From Branchiostoma belcheri (lineage: Eukaryota > Chordata > Leptocardii > Amphioxiformes > Branchiostomatidae): DNA of 64,000 bases. The position numbers and the translations under genes are program-made. Under the pieces are notes generated by a model, which worked only from the letters and a program-made list of their open reading frames with translations, did not search any database and had not been told where the DNA came from. The DNA is taken from assembly GCF_001625305.1 (NCBI RefSeq), contig NW_017804231.1, positions 1,460,994-1,524,993 on the forward strand, given 5' to 3'. Positions 1 to 11,300 of this stretch are shown one piece after another (the stretch's first letter is position 1; every line of letters starts with the position of its first letter).

Positions 1-716
1 TAACCCTAATATTACTGCATATAGCAAAAACGGTCAAAACAATCCCAGAACACTAGCTTGTTGTAACGTCTTTATAGTTATATATTTAAGGTTGCGAAAA
101 CCTGAAATAATTGGAGAGGCATTTTCGTGCTTTGTAATTATCATAATATATACCAACAAAATCATACCCGTTATATGTCTCTTTTTTAATATGTCTCTTT
201 CCCTGCATCCCCTTCACCTCTAGACGTATACAGTAAGTAGGCTGTTTACTAAAAATGTGTCCATTTCGCAAAGATTGACATTTAGCCTTTTCCCCAGCCA
301 TGTCACCAAACACTTACCGAAAGACCACCAAAGCTGTAACATTCAAACTTAACGGTCTTTAAGCGTGGTAACCTCTCTGCTATCCAAACCACGCCTAGTC
401 TCATCTCTTTGCAGTTTATCTGTTTATGACTATTGCATTCTCCCAGCGTTAGAGACCTCCGAGAATTTTGGCTACGTGACATGTGACAGATGGTTGTCTT
501 TTCTTGTTTGTTGTTTTAGAAGAGGTAGGCTACTACTGTGTTTGTGGTTTTTTGGGCGTCCTGTTTTGATACAGGTGTCAGCGATACGAATGACATGTTC
601 TAAACAAAGTGAGTGAAGGAAGGCATCTGGGGAAGAGATGTAGCCTACGTTCCTAAGACAGATAAAGGTGGAGTCGATAACACTAGTATTTCAATCTCCA
701 CCATATGCAAGTGAGT

Positions 717-1030
717 GGGGTCGTGTGGTGTAAAAGCAAAGTGTTCGGCTCAGAACCAAGAGGTCCTGCGTTCGAATCCTGCCATGTCACCGATCTTCTG
801 CCCTTGGGAAAGGAAATTTACACGACTTTTCTCACTTCACTTCACTCAGGTGTGAATGAGTACATAGCTTCGGTTAAGGACGTCTATCGGATAGAACGTT
901 AAATGGAGGTCCCGTGTTTTGGGAGAGCCGCACCCCACGCACGTTAAAGAACCCACCACACTTATATCGGAAAGAGTAGGGATCCTTCAAGATATGAGTG
1001 GTTCAAAATCCTACTAACAGTCCTACGGCC
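717..1030 (+). repeat. tRNA-derived SINE copy
   Basis: The segment opens with a degenerate tRNA-like head (GTGGGGTCGTGTGG) and carries a box-B-like GCGTTCGAATCC near 768-780, the internal promoter of RNA polymerase III genes. It then runs into a tail that a second copy at 7071 shares at the start (ACCGATCTTNTGCCCTTGGGA, CTCACTTC, CTCAGGTGTNAATGAGTA). The tail continues past GGAGGTCCCGTGTTTTGGGA to about 1030. The second copy and the head make a tRNA-derived SINE the best reading. It is not a functional tRNA because the head is too diverged to fold well. Confidence 0.75.
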
Positions 1031-1521
1031 GTACCTGGGGTCGTATTGAGGTCACATGCGTTAGCGCCGAATGACGGCCGCTCCAGACCCTTTTGATTCA
1101 GCCCCACTAATATTGTAAGCTCCTCACAATTCAGCCCTTGGCTGCACCAAGAGATTGGCCGGTCCGCCCAATAGCAATAACAAGCTAGGTAACCACGGTT
1201 TGCCATTCTTAAGCTTAAATCGCAATTTTCACAGATTAAGCACTTCGAATTAATTGAGAATGTGGTACACGACACAAAAATCAGGACAATTCGATGCCTT
1301 AAATACAAGTTGTGGTAACGCGTTGGCTGAAAAGTTGAAATAAATTTAGTATATTTTGGGACACCAAGTGTCACACAATTGTTCCCAGCTCTGCACAGTG
1401 ACTCAAGTAATGGTGACATAATGAGAGCAAACAGCAGCACATCACAAACCTAATGCTGTATTTAGTGGTAATTATGTCAATTGTTCACGTCCCGTCTCCT
1501 AGTGTTCTAGAAATGTCAAAC

Positions 1522-1545
1522 TATAGTCTGGCGACAGACTATAAA
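1522..1545. repeat. Small perfect hairpin
   Basis: TATAGTCTG and CAGACTATA are perfect inverted arms around a four-base GCGA loop. No function is apparent. Confidence 0.4.
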
Positions 1546-4500
1546 CTATAGTACTATTCAGACGCCAATGTCTTAAACCAGTGATTACGGCAAGGAAATG
1601 TTGTTATCCCTTGGCTAACTCTCAGGTCTGACTTTAGGTGCCGTAAGATCCATACTTTGTTTCTTGGGTCTTTTAAGACACTAATTGTTACCTTTGACAC
1701 CCCACTGTGACCTTAATCAAACCTTTACAAATATCTAAGTATCTCCATTTCTTTGTGAATGATCACCGCTATGGTGCCAAAAAAAATCGCGTTGCTTTCG
1801 TGAGTAGGACGTCAGGTAAACAGGTCGTAACAGTCTTTTTTAAAGATTTTGTATGAAACATTAGACCTTTTGTTTGGTGCTGTTTTCTTGTGAGTCGTCT
1901 CGAGGCTGCAATCACTCAGAACTGTGTCGTCCATCATTTATTCCGCTCCAATGCCTTCGAGGTGTCTAAAAACACCCTCCATGACGAATGGGCACTGTAA
2001 TTAGAGCCTAACGCCGGCGGCCTCACGTTGTCAAGACACAAGCAGGTACTTCAGGGCTCTGTTTGATTCAGAACTTCATTTCTGTGGCGGATATACTTTT
2101 GCTTCCATCTTCTGCGAGTTGACCGTATGCGCGTATATTCTTCAGCTCAAGTCCAAGTCTCTGGCACGACAGCTTAGAGCTATAACCTGGGCGTCTCGAA
2201 CGTAAGTGTGCCTCACTTAATTATCTTGTAAAGTCTTTAGTCTTTCCTTTCTGTGTTTCTTGACAAGAGCACCCGTGCTACATGTATACTAGCTTCCTTC
2301 TTTTCATGAACATAGGCTTATACCAACAACTACATAGGTATGTCAGTCGTTGGTATTCACGGATACGGGATATTGTTTTATTTGTAAGACTTATTTTGCT
2401 CTCAGTATTTTCCAACTTTCGTATGCATATAAGCTGTTCTTTATATCTCTTGACGTTGCCACGTAGTTGCAGATTGTTATGTCGGTACGTATACCAGTTG
2501 TTAGCAGTATTTTTTTACGGATATTGGCGTATTTTCTAAGTCCATTATGGTCATGATTTAAATGATAGATTCTATAGATTCTATAACATGTATTTGTTTG
2601 GTTTTTATATATGGGTTTGTGCTCTAACCCACGGTTAATGCAGAAGCGACAACATAACCTGCCACTGAGTCTTATATATATATACACTGTACATAATGTT
2701 GATGTTTGCTCATATAGGTAGGGGAAACATAATTGGGTATGTGCTAACTAGCAACTAGTGGCCTTTTCCCATGTAGTTTGCAATCACTACTCAGAAACAA
2801 TTCCGTAATGAAGGTGTTTCCTCATATCTCGATAGTCTCTTACGGCTTTACAAAAACAATTTTATTGAATGGAATCGGAGCATCGTCTGTAGTTTGTAAC
2901 TGTATGTATGCCTAGTAATGATGAGTGAGTGTGTGAAATGGGCAAACTGATCACCGAGTACTACTTTGCTCTTTATTTCACAATGTTTGGGTCCATTTTC
3001 CACCCGTTTTCGTTTAGCGACTTACTCTTAATCCTTCTTCAAGATAAGAAGGTAAGATAAATACCATCGAGATTTTTCATAATAGTAATGAAAATCCAAT
3101 CCAACATAAACCATGAGAAGACCTAGTTAGCTGTTACTGTAATCTATAATGTGAATGACGTGCGTGATGATTATCCATAGTCGTTAAGGCACTAGGAAGA
3201 TTGTCTGCGCTTCGGGGGGGGGGATTGGTGATAATCGGAAAAATTAAGCCATCTTAGTATCAATGGTGTTTAAGTAGATTTGAATGGCGACTGACAAAAT
3301 ATTTTCTGGTACAATGTTGACAAAAACAGTACCGTACGCAAGACGAAAGAAGTACTGGTTGTGTGTAAGAAAATCCCAATATTCTGTGTTCTACCATGGA
3401 GATGTATTTTAACTCCATGGTTCTACCAACCTGATGAAACCTGACCATTACCGTATATACACAGACCTGTGACCATGTGCAGCTATCAGGTCCAACTCCT
3501 GTATTCACCCGCCTATGTATATTGGACAATATAAAGAACAAATTCATACATTGACAATATCATAGTTTAACAGTACAAAGAATTGAGGAGCAGTATCTAC
3601 TTTTTAAAAACATTTTTGAAGACTGTGTACACATGTTTGCCAAAGAATTGACCCTTACATAACCCCTGGTATCTACAGCTCTCTGCGTGTTAAGAAGGTC
3701 TTTTATGCACCAGACGGTATGCCTTTCAGATTGGAACTGGTGTCCTGAATTCTACAATCCTCAACCTTTGTTAAAGATTTTCGGATATTGATATTGACTT
3801 GATCCTTAGGATATTGCGAACGTCTTCAGACATGTATGTTTATCGTCTGATGTTACAATGTTTACGCCGTTGCCATGGTAGCCGATGGCAAACTGATCTA
3901 GCTGGTTTCCCTGCTTCATTTTTGACAGGATGAAAAGACAAAAGACAGCTTTTACTGCCCCATTAGTCTTTTTGTTGATAGGTTTTTAGGGAATTGTTCT
4001 GTTCCTAAGGCAAAAAAGTAATCCCATTTAAGGTTCTGTTGCAGTTTGTTGTTTGCTCAGGTGTGAAAGAATCATCTACAGGTGTGTAGAGTTTGTCTGA
4101 AACACGTCAAAACGCGAGGCGTCAAAATTCATAGACAAAATTATAGTTATTAATATGTCTTTTATCTTTATGCACGTCGTCTTTTGTTTCAGATGTTACA
4201 AAACTGACCCAGATAGTGGCTTACGTGGAAACATATTTACGACTTTAGATATGCTTTCCTCCATCATGTAACCAATCGTATATTTGATATATAGATTAGA
4301 AAACGTGACTTAATGCTGTTAATTGTGCGGCCGATTTCTTTGGTAACCCTTCTTATCGCCTTTTAAACAAAAACAGGGTACCTTATCATTGGCAGGGTGA
4401 TGATCTCATTGTTACTCCTGCCGCCATCTTGTGTGTTTATACATGTATCCTATAATGATAGGGATTTAGCAGGTATTATATAGATACGTCTCCGAGGCAC

Positions 4501-4682
4501 GCGGATGTAAAGTCGTATTACCGTTTTGTTAAGAATGTAAGAAAACCCCCAAGGCCAGAAACTGTATTGAGGCCATTTCAGATCTTTCCTTATTTCGTGA
4601 AAGGAAATTGATCTATATGAATATTTTCTAAATCAAGGACACTTCTTTCTTTTTTTGATATTCTAAATATCAACCAAAACGG

Positions 4683-4752
4683 CAGCCTCTACCAGGCTTT
4701 AGGACCGGCTGGAAAGAGTAGAAATTGGCCAAATTGGCCAAATAGACAAGAT
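4683..4752. repeat. Partial copy of foldback (MITE-like) element
   Basis: The sequence GCAGCCTCTACCAGGCTT followed by GGCTGGAAAGAGTAGAAAT and GGCCAAATAG matches one arm of the 221-bp palindromic element at 61570-61790. Only the outer part of one arm is present here. Confidence 0.6.
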
Positions 4753-4807
4753 AGGTAACAATTGCGATGGCAGTCGGTGTAAACAACTCCCCTGGCAATG
4801 GTTATCC

Positions 4808-4808
<1 letters not shown>

Positions 4809-4894
<86 letters not shown>

Positions 4895-4963
4895 TGTGTG
4901 TGTGTGTATAAGTGTGTGTGTGTGCGTGTTTGTGCGTTCGTGTGCGCGCGTGTTTGTGCGTGC

Positions 4964-5030
<67 letters not shown>

Positions 5031-5041
5031 AATTTGTGTGA
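4809..5041. repeat. TG dinucleotide microsatellite
   Basis: About 230 bases of nearly pure TG with a few interruptions (TGAG, TATAAG, TGCG). It produces artificial Cys/Val open frames that are not genes. It sits about 250 bases upstream of the polycystin signal-peptide exon. Confidence 0.97.
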
Positions 5042-5286
5042 GGGGGGGCCTTTAGTGAGTGTGAACTCTGCCCTATTTTCCGGTCAATGACGTATTCGCC
5101 ATGTTACCAGAATTGTAGTCGTATATGATTGATATGAAACGTATAAACTGCTTTATGTATCTTTTCTAACTCTCTATCTCTCTAACTTTCTATCTCTCAT
5201 AGACATCAAGTGTAGAAATAAGACAAACATTAATCTTTACCTTTTCTATAGGTCCGTATAGCTGACTCCAGGTCGGGACTCCAACC

Positions 5287-5359
5287 ATGGACACAGTGCC
5301 CATATGGCTTCTGGGAGTTTGTTCTCTACTGGCCGTTTTCTGTCCCATCGTAACTAGTG
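5287..5359 (+). CDS. Polycystin exon 1: signal peptide
   Basis: The ATG lies in a good context (CCAACCATGG). The 24 encoded residues begin MDTVPIWLLGVC, have a hydrophobic core and end with a small-residue VTS site, typical of a cleavable secretory signal. The exon ends in phase 1 at GTAAGT, matching the phase of the next twelve module borders. This is the reason for choosing this start: no upstream in-frame extension is needed and no other ATG supplies a signal peptide. Confidence 0.85.
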
Positions 5360-8300
5360 GTAAGTTGATCTTTGCAACGATTCAAGCTGAGGCTATGTTG
5401 ATTTGATTATATGGCTGATATCCTTTAGAAGTCCAAAACTGATGCGAGTGTGCGAATAAAAAACAAGTTTGGCAAAAAAAGTTGGCTACATTATGAAATC
5501 CATGTGGTCATGAAGGGTGAGTGGCCTTGCGCTCAGAGCTAAGCTCGTTAAAAAGACTTTGCCACCAGATTACTACCAGCCTGTAACGAAGATGCGGCAC
5601 ACGTGCTCACCATGGACTGTTGACAACTGTCCACTGCAGGCTTTCAAAGGCATATGTTCTTTTTATGGTGCATTTTACTTTCGGCAGATTCCTGGATCCC
5701 GTCCTCCAGTTCGTGGGTCGTGGAATCGGCAGGGACTCCCTCAGGAGTTGTTTCCGACGCCGGGAAGGCCCTGGACGGAAACTCCGGTACCTACTGGAAC
5801 CCAGAAGAACTGCCACAGAACTACAACAACTGGTACATCACCTTAGACCTCGGAGCTTCCTACAGTCTCTCCAAGATCAAGTTTCAAAACTACGGAGACA
5901 CGACACACGACGTTTCCGCTTTCGCGCTTCAGAAGTCGTCGAGTTCGACCCCGTACGTCTGGGCAAACGTAGTCTCCAACTCAGGCGTTGCCACAGGCCA
6001 TACTTCATTTCAAGAATACGCCTTTACAGCGACGTCTGCCCGCTACTGGAAGTTCATTGTGACACGAACACCAAATGGCTACCAGCCGTATTTGAAGGAG
6101 CTGCAATTCTATGGATCAGGAGGTGAGGAACCAAGTACATGAGAATATATTTTAGCGTCTTGAACTCGACCTTCTCAATTAAGTCTACAGACTGGGCTTG
6201 TGTTGATTTGCATTGTGGGTCTTTGCATTGATCCTGCTTATCCCATACAGTTGCCGTTGCCGGAGGCTGGTCGGCGTGGGACGCGTGGACGGAGTGCAGC
6301 GTGACTTGCGGTAACGTCACCGGCAGCCGGACCCGCACACGCCGCTGTGACAACCCCGAGCCGCTGTTCGGCGGGAGGAGCTGTGCCGGGGACACACAGG
6401 AGACGAGCGCCTGCAGCTCTGATGTGCCATGTCCAGGTACAGTCAAAACTGCCTAATCTCCATGTAGATCATAGGGTGGCAAAAGACAGTATCAAATTAG
6501 CCAGGCAGTGTACCCATAGGTAAATTGCCTCTCTGATGTTTTTCTCTGTTCTTATTTTTCAGTTATCGAAACAGGTGGAAGCGTCGGTGCAGATCATCTA
6601 CGTGAGTGTTTTTAGTAGACACTGTGGAAGTAATTGATTTAAACATGACTGATTTAAACATTTAAACATGACTGGAAGAATCAATGCCCAAACACGAAGA
6701 ATTTGACGTTGTTAGCGTTTTGTTGATATTTACATTGTAGCGACCTAAAGTGTGGCCTGTTTGTTTTTTTAACCAGTGTATCCAACACTCTGTATGTACG
6801 GGGACGGTTCTACCTACCGTGGATCAGTAAATACCACACAGTCTGGCCTGACATGCCAACACTGGGACAGCCAATCACCGCACGAGCACAACTCCACCGT
6901 CACGTATCCTCTCGCGGGACTGCACGAGAACTACTGCAGGAACCCGGATGGAGCAGCGCGACCTTGGTGCTACACCACGGACCCGGATGTAACTCGGGAA
7001 TACTGCGATATTTCAAATTGCTGTAAGATTACATCTCTTATTTTAAACTGCTTTATAAAGTTAAAACTGTGGGTCGTGTGGCGCAGCGGCAGCGTTCTCG
7101 ACTCGGAACCAGAGGCCCCGGGTTCGAGTCCTGACATGCCACCGATCTTGTGCCCTTGGGACTTTACACGACTTTCCTCACTTCGCTCAGGTGTAAATGA
7201 GTATTGTACTGTCCCTGTGTTGGTGTCGGCATTAATATAAGTTGAAAAAAACTTGAGTGTGTCGTCACCACGTCTTGTGATTACATGTTTCGGAATAAAA
7301 AAAAAGTTAAAACTAGGCTAATGCGAGAAGGAAATGGCCTTTTCTGGCATGTTGTACTTCAATAGGTCAATAGTGTTCTGGGTGTGGTTGGGACTAAAAT
7401 TATTCATAAGGAAAATTAGGCGTGGTCTACATCTGGTCACACTGCTCCCGAACTTCAGCCAGCCTTGGTTGTTTTTTTTTTTGGCTGGGGGAAGGTTGAA
7501 TGTGTGACAGGGGCTTTAGCTTTCCTCTCTTGAATATATCGTAGATGTGATTCTATGATGTTTAAAATTTAATTTTAACATGTCTAATGTTATTTGCCTA
7601 CTGCAGTCATAGATGAATGCTACGAAGGTGATGGGGCGAGCTACCGGGGAACTGTAAACGTCACCAAATCGGGACGGGCATGCCAGTACTGGGCCAACCA
7701 GACTATTCACACGCACGATAATACTCCCGAGAACCACCCCAGCAGCGGCCTGGAGGAAAACTACTGCAGAAACCCCAACGGTACAGGTTACGTCTGGTGT
7801 TATACTGCGGACCCTGATGTGAGAGATGAAGAATGCGTCATTCCTAGATGTGGTATGTGATCAAGTAGATGAATACTGAATAAATAGGTAGATAGATAAA
7901 TAAATTTGAATATACCAGGACACCCCTTTGGTCTACCGACTGCTTTTTCAGCTTCTTGTTGAGACCTGAAGATGTCAATTTTAAAAGACTTTGCTTCGCT
8001 CACTCTTTAAAGTTTCCCGTACGCACATGTCCAATGTCCAATGTTTTTGCCGGTGATTTTTTTAAAACTTCAGATAACAAATGGACGCGTTACGGCACCA
8101 ACTACTTCCGAGCTTACGGTGAGGAGCGCAAGACTTACGCCGACGCCAAAGCCGATTGCGCCGAGGAAAACGCCCTCCTTCCGATCGTGAAAGACTCCGG
8201 AACGTGGGACTTCCTCGTCAACCTAAGGGACTCGTCTGGAATCACCTCTAATGTCTGGATAGGTGTGACTGATCTAGAAGAGGAGGGGACGTTCGTTTGG

Positions 8301-11300
8301 GACGATGGAAGTCCGCCAGGATGGGAACCCGATCCAAGCAGCCACAAGAGTCATTGGGACTGCGCCAAAATGACGAGAAGTGAAGACGATCCTCCCAATC
8401 AGCTGTTGTCTGCTAACTGCACCAATACAAAGTATTACATCTGCGAAAGAAGTATGTATGATTCTGAGCACCCGCCTATCATTAATCCGTTATCTACCTT
8501 TATGTTAACTACTTACGTCTAGACCCTTTTGTAATTTCATCTATATTTCTGTTTTATCTAATATCTATGTTTATGTATCTGTGATAGTAATCACATGTGA
8601 TCGACAGCCTAAATATGACATACGCTTAACTCTGCAAAATATGTCTGAACTCTGCCTATGGTTCCCTTCAGCAGGCAGTGATTGCAAGGAAATTACTGTT
8701 TGTAAAATAAAGTATACAATGATCGTAAGATGTGAGAACAAACTTGAACTTGACTGATCAATGCTTGTTGTTTTTTACAGTAACGAGACCGTGTTCTCCG
8801 AACCCGTGTATCAATAACGGCACGTGTGTGGAGACTGTACCGTCAGGCTTCCTCTGCAGATGTGGACAGAACTACACCGGGACATACTGCGGTACGTTCT
8901 TCTGTTTGTTGTATGTAGAATTTAGAAATACAGTGACATGGTTAAATGCACCCATTGCACTTTAAGTTTGCGTACTGATGCTTTGTAGAAAGTTGCGTAT
9001 GATAGCACAGAAATATGTAACATTGCACATATTGCAGATACCACTATGATCTAGGCCTATTGCGATAGCTTCTTCTATTTGTTGTATGTACAAAACTACA
9101 ATGGCATGGTTAAAAAACCTTATGGCGCTTTGTTCACTGATGCTCTGTTGAAAGTTACGTATAATAACACTGAACTATGTAACATTGCACATGGAGCAAA
9201 AATACCACTGTGAGCAGTGCCATGATTGGTTTTTGTTGTTGAAAAAGTTTTAAGGCCCATAATACTGATCACCCGTGATGCCATCTTCCAAAGAGGCATA
9301 CTTATACTTTTACTGGGTCTTGTGGTCTTATACTAACCATGCAATATGCTGAAAATGTAACATTATAATGTTACATTCAGCCTGGTAAATGGCATGAAGG
9401 TCTCAACTGTTATGAAGGCGAGACCTTCATGTCAGTTTGTAAGTGCGACGAGAGAAACGTATGCTCCATTCCAAGGCAAGGCATTATCTAGCACTTGCTA
9501 AGCTACACTGGGCTGTCCCTATACATCAGTGGTTATGGTGACACAGAAAAACCGGAGAAAGGATGCTGCCACGTTGGTACATGATGCTGCACTATCACCT
9601 TTACAATAACATCCAGGCTAGGGCACATTTAACCGCGGGAACTCCGAAGAACACACACGGTACAAAGGGGACATTTTCTCCTGACTGTTGCCGATGGACG
9701 GTTCATTCTCATTGGTTCCACGTCAGGGTAAAGGCAGAATCTCACAGGCTCCACATATCTCTTTTGTAATGGTGGCCAGCAGTTCACTTCTTGCATCATT
9801 TTACTCACATCTCAAACTTTTGAAAGAGCTGGCTCTATCCTACTTTCTCTTCTTGGTACTAAATTCTGGTATGCACTGTGATGTCTTCTCGTTGAATGCA
9901 ATGGCTTACGTATTCAGAAAATGTCATCTCTCTCGACAACTTATTCAACCACTGGACACAGAGCTACCGGCGGTTTGCGTGAGCTATGTGGAACTGAATG
10001 AGAGCTGGCGAAGCGTAGACTTCTGGCAAAACAAATACGACTCCTCTTCTGTCTTCCGTTGCGATAACCGTGATACCAGCATCAGCGGCGCCGGAGGGTG
10101 GTACCGTTTCACCGGTCCCGCTGGTACGCAGATGCCTACCGAGCAACCCACGTCCACTCACCGCTGTGGGACACACGCCCCGGTGTGGCTGAATGGAGCT
10201 CATCCTGCTCTTCAGGACGGTAACGTCACGCGACGAGTATGTGCCTTCTGGTTGTCCTACAGCTGCTACTGGTCATGGAACATTCAAGTCAGAACATGTC
10301 CCGGCGGATATTATGTCTACCAGCTGCCGGAACCCCCGGCATGTTATCTTACATACTGCGGAGGTAAGGGGTGCTGCAGGTGCACATTTTATATGAATGA
10401 AGACATTTATTGTACATTTTTGCCCCACTGGGCTAAGCCCAGTTCACATTGAACAATCATTTACGATGTATATAAATGTATTATATAAACGTCAAGTATA
10501 CATGGAATCATATGGCATCATTTCCGTGTCAACATTACGGACGTTAAAACGTCACGTTTTTGGGTCTATACGTCACGATTTTTGGTCCCTCGTGTTATCG
10601 TAACGCATCAAAACGCACCATGTTAAACGTAACATGATATTACGTTACGTTGCTTATGATACGTTACAAACGTCACATGCACCCGCGCGAATGAATAAGT
10701 GCTGTTCGCAGGTACTTTTTACCACAACTTCATCACCCCTTTACTTTTCTAATGGTTCCGTCCACATCAGCCGTCAGATTAATAGACGTGTTTTGGTGTC
10801 GTCATCAATTGACGTGTGCCACATCAAGTGTCAAAATCAAACCAGGAAGGGTCCGTCCACATCAGCCGTCAGATTAATAGACGTGTTTTGGTGTCGTCAT
10901 CAATTGACGTGTGCCACATCAAGTGTCAAAATCAAACCAGGAAGGGTCCTTGGACATATACAGGTGAGACAGAACGTGCACTGAAACAAGATTCCTGGAA
11001 TACCAACGTCCTATCTCTTTAGACTCAGAGGTCCCGCAACACATTCATATTGAATCTCCGGGACGCTAACTTAAAATCCTCGATTTTGAACCGGATTTCT
11101 TTGCAAGAGGAGTGAAAAAGCGGGCGGTCTACATCAGAGCTCACAGACCTACCCTGAACAGAGACGGGGGGCGACACAAGTTATCTTGAACGGATGACCC
11201 GCTAATACGGCCATGTGTCTCTTACGTCACGTTCCAAGAGTAGACGGGTCTATATTACGTGTACAAGGTTGATGGAATCAGCCGAAAATTTGGGTAAGTC

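Larger units (their letters stand above)
1..5250. other. Intergenic / 5' flanking region without recognised gene
   Basis: Open frames here are short, carry no recognisable domain and do not chain through splice sites in either strand. The recognisable contents are a tRNA-derived SINE near 717-1030, a small palindrome at 1522-1545, a partial foldback element near 4683-4752 and a long TG microsatellite at 4809-5041. The stretch just before the polycystin start (about 5220-5286) is pyrimidine-rich and ends in TATAG, so the start codon exon may be preceded by a 5' UTR intron whose first exon lies somewhere in this region. I could not place a promoter. Confidence 0.6.

Noticed and set aside
4767..5090. 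Open frames made of Cys-Val repeats
   Set aside because: Direct translation of the TG microsatellite; no start context, domain or splice support.
6054..6446. 130-residue minus-strand frame
   Set aside because: Antisense of the TSP1 exon and F5/8C end.
7071..7143. A real tRNA gene
   Set aside because: Head and box B look tRNA-like, but acceptor and anticodon arms do not pair well and the SINE tail follows directly, as in the copy at 717.
9688..10452. 254-residue frame as one exon
   Set aside because: Only 9962-10363 shows the D8C module; the rest has no domain and runs over the splice sites.
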